The notes under the pieces: generated by a model
Databases searched by the model: none
What the model saw: the letters and a program-made list of their open reading frames with translations, nothing else
What the model was told of the DNA's origin: nothing
Assembly: GCA_023262245.1 (NCBI GenBank)
Contig: JALRDC010000034.1
Span: forward strand, 1-7,164
Length of the DNA: 7,164 nucleotides
Direction: 5' to 3'
Source: Flavobacteriaceae bacterium
GTDB lineage: Bacteria; Bacteroidota; Bacteroidia; Flavobacteriales; Flavobacteriaceae
Part shown: positions 1 through 6,007 of the stretch, piece after piece
How positions within the stretch are numbered: position 1 is the first letter of the stretch
How the letters are laid out: each line of letters starts with the position of its first letter
Made by a program: the position numbers and the translations under genes

Positions 1-575
1 ATTACAAATTTTCTTCTGTTTGGAAAACTTTCCTTACGTTGATTTTGAAAAAATGCCAGAGTCTCATCACCAACTTCTAAATCTAACTGTCTTGCTAAAG
101 TTTCAGAAATCAATATTTCGTTGCTGAAAACTTTGGATAAATTGGGATATTCCCCTTGAATCAAAAAGGGATCCAGAGTTGACCAATCAAAATCTGTGGT
201 AACTCCTTTAAATAATACGCCCTCAAAATCTGCTTCCGTTTTTAACATCCCCGCTTTTAATGCAATGGGATGATATCTGTTAATATTGTCTTCATTTGCA
301 ATCTGATTACGTAACTCTTCCGAATCCGAAAACGGAATTAAAGACACCTGTGATTCGTTATTTTCAAAAAGGGTAATTAAAATATGACCATTAAATACAC
401 TCGTTTTACTTTGAATTTCTTTTTGCAATCCTTTACTGGTGGCTAAAGCAATAATAATAGCTGCCATACCCAGACTAACTGCTAAGGTTGCAATCTTAAT
501 TATTCGTGCAGAAACCGTATTTTTATAATGTTTTGAACCGCTCATTTTACGAGCAAAAAACAAAGCTGTATTCAA
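1..575 (-). CDS. FtsX/LolE-family ABC transporter permease, N-terminal part (runs off the left edge)
   Basis: The reverse strand is open from base 575 to the window edge, giving 191 residues with no stop. After a short cytoplasmic start (FFARKMSGSKHYKN) comes a first membrane helix at about residues 24-47 (KIATLAVSLGMAAIIIALAT). A long extracytoplasmic stretch follows, with FNGHILI, ALKAGML and EGVLFKGVTTDFDW, the pattern of the MacB-like periplasmic domain in Bacteroidetes FtsX/LolE permeases. Such permeases work with an ATPase to move lipoproteins or other substrates out of the inner membrane; the substrate here cannot be told. The remaining three membrane helices would lie beyond the edge. 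The start is unusual. From memory, relatives begin MNxxFFIAKR, which aligns the TTG at 575-573 with their first Met. The first in-frame ATG (545-543) would remove the conserved FFARK segment. An in-frame TAA lies 15 bases upstream of the TTG. A -7 box at 604-611 fits either start. Confidence 0.8.
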   Translation of the reverse strand, partial: MNTALFFARKMSGSKHYKNTVSARIIKIATLAVSLGMAAIIIALATSKGLQKEIQSKTSVFNGHILITLFENNESQVSLIPFSDSEELRNQIANEDNINRYHPIALKAGMLKTEADFEGVLFKGVTTDFDWSTLDPFLIQGEYPNLSKVFSNEILISETLARQLDLEVGDETLAFFQNQRKESFPNRRKFV

Positions 576-1759
576 TGAAAAAAAATTTTAGACATTATTT
601 ACTCAAAAGTACATTTTTATTTTGGCTTCTCTTAGGAGGTATTTTGCGTTTAAACGCTCAAAATTCGATACTTCCTGGAGCACTTCAAAATTATTTATAC
701 CTTCCTGAATTAACCGATAAGAATGTTGGGGTTGTTGCACATCAAGCAAGTTTAATACCAAGCTTAAATGACACACAACATTTAGTTGATTTCTTGTTAA
801 AACAAAATGTGAAAATCCAAAGTGTTTTTGCTCCAGAACATGGATTTAGAGGCACCGCGGATGCGGGTGAAAAAATTGAAAACCAAACAGATCCTAAAAC
901 AGGCTTATCCATCATCTCACTATATGGAAATAACAGAAAACCTACTCCAGAACAATTGAAAGGAATTGATGTTTTGCTTTTTGATTTGCAGGATGTTGGG
1001 ACTCGATTTTACACCTATCTCTCCACCTTGCATTACGTCATGGAAGCTTGTGCTGAAAATGGCGTCTCCTTAATTGTCTTAGACCGTCCTAATCCTAACC
1101 TACATTATGTAGACGGCCCAGTTCTAGAAAAAGAACATACGAGTTTTGTTGGGATGCACCCTGTACCTATTGTTTATGGAATGACAATAGGGGAATATGC
1201 ACAGATGATAAATGGAGAAGGATGGCTGGAGGGAGCAATCCAATGCGATTTAAAAATAATCCCCATTAAAAATTACACCCGAAACAGCTCTTATGAACTA
1301 CCTGTTAGGCCCTCTCCAAATTTACCCAATGCCCAAGCCGTAGCATTGTATCCGAGCTTATGCTTACTAGAACCTACTGTTATTAGTGTAGGAAGGGGAA
1401 CCGATCATCAATTTCAAATTTACGGTCATCCTTTACTTCCTCAAGATTCTTTCTCTTTTACCCCTCAACCCAATTTTGGCTCAAAGAATCCAAAACAAAA
1501 AGGAGTATTGTGTTTTGGAGAAAATCTTACTCAAATTAATCCTCCGAAACAATTGGAAATTAAATGGTTAATCAACGCTTATCAAAACTTTCCTTCAAAA
1601 GACACCTTTTTTCTTAAAGGATTTGATCGTATTGCAGGAAACAGTAGTCTTCAAAAACAGATTAAAAAAGGAATTACCGAAGAAGAAATTCGAAAGAGTT
1701 GGAATCCTAGGTTGGAACAGTTTAAAAGCCTTCGAAAAAAATATTTGATTTACCCTTAA
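575..1759 (+). CDS. Exported DUF1343 protein, NamZ-like exo-beta-N-acetylmuramidase (GH171)
   Basis: This encodes 394 residues, typical for the DUF1343/YbbC family (PF07075), whose characterised member NamZ removes terminal MurNAc from the non-reducing end of peptidoglycan fragments. A signal peptide is clear: MKKN, a hydrophobic core at about 10-24 and a probable signal peptidase I site after LNA (A28). No lipobox Cys is present, so a periplasmic protein is expected. Family motifs are PEHGFRG (87-93, the Glu/His region thought to be at the active site), DLQDVGTRFYTY (137-148), LDRPNP (169-174), PSPNLP (246-251) and SVGRGTD (271-277). I chose the ATG at 575 because it puts the signal peptide at the true N-terminus; the frame stays open to 506, but those 23 residues would precede the signal peptide and overlap the divergent permease gene. 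The stop shares bases with that of queE. No MurNAc-utilisation genes (murQ, nagZ) are nearby, so the physiological role is inferred from family only. Confidence 0.88.
   Translation: MKKNFRHYLLKSTFLFWLLLGGILRLNAQNSILPGALQNYLYLPELTDKNVGVVAHQASLIPSLNDTQHLVDFLLKQNVKIQSVFAPEHGFRGTADAGEKIENQTDPKTGLSIISLYGNNRKPTPEQLKGIDVLLFDLQDVGTRFYTYLSTLHYVMEACAENGVSLIVLDRPNPNLHYVDGPVLEKEHTSFVGMHPVPIVYGMTIGEYAQMINGEGWLEGAIQCDLKIIPIKNYTRNSSYELPVRPSPNLPNAQAVALYPSLCLLEPTVISVGRGTDHQFQIYGHPLLPQDSFSFTPQPNFGSKNPKQKGVLCFGENLTQINPPKQLEIKWLINAYQNFPSKDTFFLKGFDRIAGNSSLQKQIKKGITEEEIRKSWNPRLEQFKSLRKKYLIYP
604..611 (-). promoter_or_regulatory. Candidate Bacteroidetes -7 box (TACTTTTG) for the ABC permease gene
   Basis: On the reverse strand TACTTTTG matches the Bacteroidetes primary-sigma -7 consensus TAnnTTTG exactly. 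It lies about 28 bases upstream of the TTG start at 575, inside the signal-peptide codons of the divergent DUF1343 gene. I see no clear TTG-type -33 element at the usual distance, so this is only a candidate. Confidence 0.4.
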
Positions 1760-2385
1760 GGAATATTCAGATATTTATGTGTTTGTAAAGATACTTTCCA
1801 CTTGGGGTTTTGTAATACATAGTCTACTAAGATTGGCATTACTTTTTCTCGGTTACTCCACTCTGGCTGAAGATATAACAAACAGTTTTTATTTACTTCT
1901 TGAGCTTGTTCTTCAGCAAAAAGTAAATCGTTTCTATTATAAACAATGACTTTTAGTTCATCGGCTTTAAGGTAGGCTTCAGCTTTTGGAAGCTTGTTTT
2001 TTTTTGGAGAAAGGCAAAACCAATCCCACTTTCCAGTAATAGGATATGCACCAGAGGTTTCAATATGAATTTGCATCTCCTTTAATTTCAGTGCATTTGT
2101 TAAGGGTTCCATATTCCACATTAAAGGCTCTCCTCCAGTGATGACAATAGTTTTTGAATATTGGCAGGCTTGTTCAACAATTCCCTGGATTTCTGTAGGA
2201 GGGTGTTTTGTAGCGTCCCAGCTTTCTTTTACATCACACCAATGGCAACCCACGTCACAACCTCCAATACGAATAAAAAACGCAGCGCTTCCCTTGTGAT
2301 AACCTTCCCCTTGGAGTGTGTAAAATGCCTCCATAAGCGGTAAAGCTGTTCCCTCGTTGACTTGTTGTTGCAATGCTTCCTTCAT
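1756..2385 (-). CDS. queE: 7-carboxy-7-deazaguanine synthase QueE (radical SAM)
   Basis: QueE is a radical-SAM enzyme that converts 6-carboxytetrahydropterin to 7-carboxy-7-deazaguanine, the ring-forming step towards preQ0 and queuosine in tRNA anticodons. The 209 residues fit the family length. FYTLQGEG (21-28) is the characteristic QueE N-terminal motif. The cluster-binding cysteines are C43, C47 and C50 in GGCDVGCHWC (CX3CX2C), followed by DVKESWD (51-57), a form common in Bacteroidetes. ITGGEP (82-87) is the SAM-binding GGEP motif. ETSG (109-112) and LSPKKN (125-130) are also family-typical. The ATG at 2385 is supported by a TATCTTTG box just upstream; the next Met (residue 18) would leave almost nothing before the FYTLQGEG strand. 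QueC, QueD and QueF are not in the window, so the pathway is scattered here. The gene converges with the DUF1343 gene and is divergent from the VOC gene. Confidence 0.96.
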   Translation of the reverse strand: MKEALQQQVNEGTALPLMEAFYTLQGEGYHKGSAAFFIRIGGCDVGCHWCDVKESWDATKHPPTEIQGIVEQACQYSKTIVITGGEPLMWNMEPLTNALKLKEMQIHIETSGAYPITGKWDWFCLSPKKNKLPKAEAYLKADELKVIVYNRNDLLFAEEQAQEVNKNCLLYLQPEWSNREKVMPILVDYVLQNPKWKVSLQTHKYLNIP

Positions 2386-2393
2386 AATGCCCT

Positions 2394-2401
2394 CAAAGAT
2401 A
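2394..2401 (-). promoter_or_regulatory. Candidate -7 box (TATCTTTG) for queE
   Basis: TATCTTTG on the reverse strand matches TAnnTTTG exactly and ends 8 bases before the queE ATG. A TTAG, a partial match to the -33 TTTG, lies 21 bases further upstream (2423-2426). Transcription starting just downstream of the box would give a very short leader or none. Confidence 0.55.
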
Positions 2402-2433
2402 CCACTTTCTGTTAGCTATCTTCTAAAATTGTG

Positions 2434-2441
2434 TACCTTTA
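2434..2441 (+). promoter_or_regulatory. Candidate -7 box (TACCTTTA) for the VOC-membrane protein operon
   Basis: TACCTTTA matches seven of the eight positions of TAnnTTTG and ends 3 bases before the ATG at 2445. A TTAG lies 18 bases upstream (2412-2415) as a weak -33 match. If used, the mRNA would be leaderless or nearly so. The box is back-to-back with the queE box in a 59-bp divergent spacer. Confidence 0.35.
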
Positions 2442-2444
2442 CAT

Positions 2445-2873
2445 ATGGCTTCGCTAACACCTTTCCATCTTGCTATACCTGTGAGTGATTTACCCACAGC
2501 TCAGCGTTTTTATGAAGACGTTTTGGGATGTACCCCAGGGCGATTCACTAAGGAATGGGCTGATTATTCACTTTTTGGACATCAGCTTGTTTTACACGAA
2601 GATAAAAATCACAAAGGCTATAAACACTTTAATGAAGTAGATGGTAAAGCTGTTCCCGTTCCCCATTTTGGGGTAGTCTTGGAATGGGAAGTATTTCAAG
2701 ATTTCAGCCAACAATTGAACGACCAAAACATTGAATTTCAAATTGAACCTTACCTTCGTTTTGAAGGATTACCCGGAGAACAGCTAACGATGTTCTTTTA
2801 TGACCCCTCCGGTAATGCGTTAGAATTCAAAAGTTTTAAACACATCGATCAATTGTTCTCAACCAAAATATGA
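2445..2873 (+). CDS. VOC (glyoxalase/bleomycin-resistance/dioxygenase) superfamily protein
   Basis: This encodes a 142-residue protein with two beta-alpha-beta-beta-beta modules of the vicinal oxygen chelate fold. Module 1 starts FHLAIPVSDLPTAQRFYEDV (7-26), a classic VOC opening. Module 2 starts PHFGVVLEWEVFQDFSQQL (73-91) and ends MFFYDPSGNALEFKSF (116-131). The likely metal ligands are H8, H51 (LVLHED), H74 and E127, the usual VOC quartet, so a divalent-metal site is plausible. The DPSGNALEFK ending is shared by glyoxalase I, extradiol dioxygenases and fosfomycin-resistance proteins, and the sequence alone does not choose between them. I would not call it a true lactoylglutathione lyase. 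Its TGA overlaps the ATG of the next gene (ATGA at 2870-2873), which implies translational coupling to the membrane protein. Confidence 0.9.
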   Translation: MASLTPFHLAIPVSDLPTAQRFYEDVLGCTPGRFTKEWADYSLFGHQLVLHEDKNHKGYKHFNEVDGKAVPVPHFGVVLEWEVFQDFSQQLNDQNIEFQIEPYLRFEGLPGEQLTMFFYDPSGNALEFKSFKHIDQLFSTKI

Positions 2874-3757
2874 ACTCGTTTCACTCTTTCTTCAACACTA
2901 TTTATAAAATTGTATTTGCTAAAAATGTTCGAAAAGCAATAGAAAAAATTATCTTAATCCTTGCCTCAGTTGGCTTTATTTTTCATTTATTACTCATTTT
3001 TTTAAAAGGACAAGGAATCGTCTTTTTTTCGCCCCTTTATCCGGAGTTGCTCAATGATCCTATCTCAGCTATTTACACTCCTTTTTCATTGATCTTGGTC
3101 TACGAAATCTATCTCTTGCTCTTTTATTTGCCGAGATCATTTACGTCTTGTGTTTCCAAACAGTTTGAAATTATTTCTTTAATCGTAATTCGCAAAATTT
3201 TTAAAGACATCCCTCAAATGGATCTTGCTGAAAATTGGATGAAGAGTTCACACAATTTGGAATTAGTGATTGATTTACTCGGGTTTTTATCCTTATTCCT
3301 TTTGATCTTTTTGTTTAACCGAAGTAAACAACGGCTTCCTAAATTAGCTGTTGAAGATCCAAAGTTACTCCAATTTATCGCTTCAAAAAAAACAGTTAGT
3401 GTTGTCCTTTTCGGGGTTTTAGGAGTTATGTTGATTTCTACCCTTGGAAATTGGTTCTTAGATGTTTTTTCTCAACAAGCGGTTACCAATATTAATAGTC
3501 TCTTTTTTAATCAGTTTTTTACTCTTCTAATTCTTGCAGATGTTGTAATTCTGTTAATTTCATTTCGTTACACTGAAGAATACAGTAAACTAATTCGCAA
3601 CACTGGATTTATCATTGCGACCATACTTATTCGCCTTTCTTTTTCAGCAGAAGGGTTTTTATCTATGATTTTAATACTTACTGGAGTGAGTTTTGCCCTT
3701 GTAATTTTACAAATTTACAATGCGATAGAACATCCTAAGTTAAGTTCCACTGCCTAG
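2870..3757 (+). CDS. Multi-pass inner-membrane protein of unknown function
   Basis: I do not recognise a characterised family for these 295 residues. About six or seven membrane spans are visible: roughly 27-46, 68-89, 131-149, 175-195, 211-232 and one or two within 245-284. Between spans 2 and 3 is a cytoplasmic-looking amphipathic stretch, KQFEIISLIVIRKIFKDI (97-114), followed by PQMDLAENW. FRYTEEYSKLIRNTGF (232-247) precedes the last hydrophobic part, and LIRLSFSAEG (253-262) puts an Arg and a Glu between or within the terminal spans. Both charged segments look like conserved functional elements rather than random loops. There is no signal peptide and no recognisable nucleotide-binding or enzyme motif. 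The start overlaps the VOC stop by ATGA, so the two are co-translated and may work together. The 3' end overlaps folD by 23 bp in convergent orientation. A transporter, channel or membrane stress protein are all possible; none is shown by sequence. Confidence 0.8.
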   Translation: MNSFHSFFNTIYKIVFAKNVRKAIEKIILILASVGFIFHLLLIFLKGQGIVFFSPLYPELLNDPISAIYTPFSLILVYEIYLLLFYLPRSFTSCVSKQFEIISLIVIRKIFKDIPQMDLAENWMKSSHNLELVIDLLGFLSLFLLIFLFNRSKQRLPKLAVEDPKLLQFIASKKTVSVVLFGVLGVMLISTLGNWFLDVFSQQAVTNINSLFFNQFFTLLILADVVILLISFRYTEEYSKLIRNTGFIIATILIRLSFSAEGFLSMILILTGVSFALVILQIYNAIEHPKLSSTA

Positions 3758-4613
3758 CTAAAAGTGTATTTTTAAGAAGCATTGCAATGGTCATAGGACC
3801 TACTCCACCGGGAACAGGAGTAATGAAACTTGCTTTTTCAGCAACCTCATCAAAAGCTACATCACCTCTAATCACATAACCTTTTGGGTGACTTTGGTCA
3901 GCAACACGTGTAATCCCTACATCAATAATGACTACTCCTTCTTTAACCATATCGGCAGTTAGATATTCAGGAATACCTAAAGCCATCACAATAATGTCTG
4001 CTTGTCTGGTAAGATCAGCTAGATTCTCTGTCCGACTGTGGGCAACAGTAACAGTAGCATTCCCTGCTGTTCCTTTTTGACTCATTAAAATGCTGATGGG
4101 GCGCCCTACAATATGACTACGCCCTACAACTACACAATGTTTCCCACTAGTGGGTACTTTATAGCGCTCTAATAGTTGCATAATTCCAAAAGGCGTTGCA
4201 GGAATAAAGGCATCTAACTCAAGTGCCATCCGACCAAAATTTGCAGGATGAAACCCATCAACATCTTTATTAGGATCAATAGCTAAAAGGATTTTTTCCT
4301 CATTAATATGTTTAGGCAATGGCAGTTGAACAATATAACCATCCAACGTATCATCTCGATTTAATTGATCGATCTGCTTAAGTAAGGTGGATTCAGAAAT
4401 ATCTGCTTCCAACCGAATTAGAGTCGAATCGAAACCCACATATTCACAGGAACGAACCTTACTCCCTACATAGGTAAGGCTTGCTCCGTCGTCCCCTACG
4501 AGAACTGCCGCCAGATGAGGCACACGTTCTCCACGCGCCTTCATCTCACTTACTGTGGTCTTAATTTCTTCCTTTATTTCTTTTGAAGTTTGTTTTCCGT
4601 CTAAAAGTGTCAT
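3735..4613 (-). CDS. folD: Bifunctional methylenetetrahydrofolate dehydrogenase / methenyltetrahydrofolate cyclohydrolase FolD
   Basis: FolD oxidises 5,10-methylene-THF to 5,10-methenyl-THF with NADP and hydrolyses that to 10-formyl-THF, feeding purine synthesis and initiator Met-tRNA formylation in the cytosol. The 292 residues are full length. Signatures seen are TYVGSK (47-52, with the catalytic Tyr48 and Lys52 of the YVxxK motif), DGYIVQLPLP (91-100), NKDVDGFHP (115-123), the dinucleotide-binding VVVGRSHIVGRP (161-172) and the C-terminal TPVPGGVGPMT (265-275). All key residues are present, so both activities are expected. The ATG at 4613 lies 8 bases after the ffh stop, and AAGGA within that gap could serve as a Shine-Dalgarno-like site, so folD is probably expressed from the ffh promoter. 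Its last 23 bases overlap the convergent membrane-protein gene. Confidence 0.97.
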   Translation of the reverse strand: MTLLDGKQTSKEIKEEIKTTVSEMKARGERVPHLAAVLVGDDGASLTYVGSKVRSCEYVGFDSTLIRLEADISESTLLKQIDQLNRDDTLDGYIVQLPLPKHINEEKILLAIDPNKDVDGFHPANFGRMALELDAFIPATPFGIMQLLERYKVPTSGKHCVVVGRSHIVGRPISILMSQKGTAGNATVTVAHSRTENLADLTRQADIIVMALGIPEYLTADMVKEGVVIIDVGITRVADQSHPKGYVIRGDVAFDEVAEKASFITPVPGGVGPMTIAMLLKNTLLARQWNLT

Positions 4614-4621
4614 AGTTTTCC

Positions 4622-5950
4622 TTAGCGCATGTTTTGCATCATTTGCATCATTTGTCTTCCTTTTCCTCCCTGCATCATCTTCATCATCTTACTCATTTGT
4701 TCGAATTGTTTGATCAACTGATTTACCTCTTGAATAGATTTTCCTGAACCTTTAGCAATACGCATTTTTCTGCTGTGGTTCATAAGTTGGGGCTGGGAAC
4801 GTTCTTTTGGGGTCATGGAACCAATAATGACTTCAACTCCAGCAAAAGCATTGTCATCAATTTCAATATCTTTTGTCATTTTGCCCATTCCAGGGATCAT
4901 CCCCATCAGGTCTTTCATATTTCCCATCTTTTTAACCTGTTGTATTTGAGAAAGGAAATCATCGTATCCAAATTGATTTTTTGCAATTTTTTTATTAATG
5001 CGACGAGCCTGTTCTTCATCAAATTGTTCCTGTGCCCGCTCAACCAATGAAACTACATCTCCCATACCAAGAATTCTGTCGGCCATACGATCGGGATAAA
5101 AAACATCCAAAGCCTCCATCTTTTCCCCAGTACCAATAAATTTTATGGGTTTGTCTACTACTGATTTTATTGAAAGTGCGGCACCTCCACGCGTATCCCC
5201 ATCTAATTTTGTGAGAATTACACCGTCAAAATTTAATAGATCATTAAATGCTTTGGCTGTGTTTACCGCATCTTGACCCGTCATTGAATCAACTACAAAA
5301 AGAGTTTCGGAGGGCTCAATTGCTTTATGAATGGCTTTAATTTCGTTCATTAAAACTTCATCAATTGCTAAACGACCTGCGGTATCTATAATGACAACAT
5401 CATGCTTATCTTCTTTCGCTTTGACTAAGGCAGCTTTAGCGATCTTTACTGGATCTTTTTCTTCACGATCTTCGTAAAGAGCAGCACCTACTTGCTCTGC
5501 AACAACCCCTAACTGATCAATAGCAGCAGGACGGTAAACATCGCAAGCAACCAAAAGAGGATTTTTCTTATGTTTTTTTTGAAGATGTAATGCTAGTTTT
5601 CCAGAGAAGGTCGTTTTTCCTGATCCTTGAAGCCCGGACATTAAAATAATAGCTGGTTTTTGTTCTAAATTAACTTCTGCTACTTCAGAACCCATTAGCT
5701 CGGTCAATTCATCTTTAACGATTTTAATCATTAATTGACCTGGTTGTAAACTGGTTAAAACTTTTTGACCTAAAGCCTTTTCTTTAACCCTAAGAGTAAA
5801 ATCTTTCGCAATTTTAAAATTGACATCTGCGTCCAATAATGCCCTTCTTACTTCTTTTAAAGTTTCTGCAACATTTATCTCTGTAATCTTTCCATGACCT
5901 TTTAAAACTTGAAAGGCTTTGTCTAATTTACTACTGAGATTATCGAACAT
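4622..5950 (-). CDS. ffh: Signal recognition particle GTPase Ffh (SRP54)
   Basis: Ffh binds 4.5S RNA and signal sequences emerging from the ribosome and docks with FtsY to deliver membrane proteins to the translocon. The 442 residues show the N domain (1-95), then the G domain with GLQGSGKTT (P-loop, 106-114), DVYRPAA (137-143), DTAGR (189-193), TKLDGD (247-252) and GTGE (273-276). The M domain starts at about 300, with a hydrophobic finger loop around MKDLMGMIPGMGKM (345-358) and the RNA-binding helix-turn-helix SRKMRIAKGSGKS (393-405). The tail is methionine-rich, with ten Met in residues 419-441, as expected for the signal-binding groove; it is partly encoded by a tandem 9-bp repeat at 4637-4654. 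The RNA motif reads SRKMRIA instead of the common SRRKRIA. The start ATG is preceded by an A-rich leader and a TACTTTTG box. It forms an operon with folD. Confidence 0.98.
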   Translation of the reverse strand: MFDNLSSKLDKAFQVLKGHGKITEINVAETLKEVRRALLDADVNFKIAKDFTLRVKEKALGQKVLTSLQPGQLMIKIVKDELTELMGSEVAEVNLEQKPAIILMSGLQGSGKTTFSGKLALHLQKKHKKNPLLVACDVYRPAAIDQLGVVAEQVGAALYEDREEKDPVKIAKAALVKAKEDKHDVVIIDTAGRLAIDEVLMNEIKAIHKAIEPSETLFVVDSMTGQDAVNTAKAFNDLLNFDGVILTKLDGDTRGGAALSIKSVVDKPIKFIGTGEKMEALDVFYPDRMADRILGMGDVVSLVERAQEQFDEEQARRINKKIAKNQFGYDDFLSQIQQVKKMGNMKDLMGMIPGMGKMTKDIEIDDNAFAGVEVIIGSMTPKERSQPQLMNHSRKMRIAKGSGKSIQEVNQLIKQFEQMSKMMKMMQGGKGRQMMQMMQNMR

Positions 5951-5977
5951 TTTATTTTTTTATTTGGTTATTTAAAA

Positions 5978-5985
5978 CAAAAGTA
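5978..5985 (-). promoter_or_regulatory. Candidate -7 box (TACTTTTG) for the ffh-folD operon
   Basis: TACTTTTG on the reverse strand is an exact TAnnTTTG match, 27 bases upstream of the ffh ATG and within the 57-bp gap after the blh stop. The sequence between the box and the ATG is almost pure A/T with runs of A, typical of Bacteroidetes leaders. No good -33 element is seen. An 11-bp dyad (AAGCAATGCTT, 5985-5995) abuts the box on its upstream side. Confidence 0.5.
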
Positions 5986-6007
5986 AGCAATGCTTGTAAA
6001 TTAATTA

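Noticed and set aside
518..525. TATTTTTA as a -7 box for the DUF1343 gene
   Set aside because: It matches seven of eight positions, but the only TTG upstream (488-490) is too far away and such boxes are common in AT-rich DNA; I could not support it as a promoter.
506..574. N-terminal extension of the DUF1343 protein by 23 residues to a start at 506
   Set aside because: It would put a polar stretch in front of a clear signal peptide and overlap the divergent permease coding region; the ATG at 575 explains the signal peptide directly.
2161..2343. 60-residue forward open frame inside queE
   Set aside because: It lies wholly antisense to a strongly supported queE and has no recognisable motif or start context.
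4775..5050. 91-residue forward open frame inside ffh
   Set aside because: It is antisense to the conserved Ffh M domain and its composition follows from the complementary ffh codons.
5985..5995. AAGCAATGCTT dyad followed on the reverse strand by a T-rich stretch, as a terminator for blh
   Set aside because: The possible stem is only four or five base pairs with almost no loop, and it abuts the ffh -7 box; an operator-like dyad or chance is as likely.
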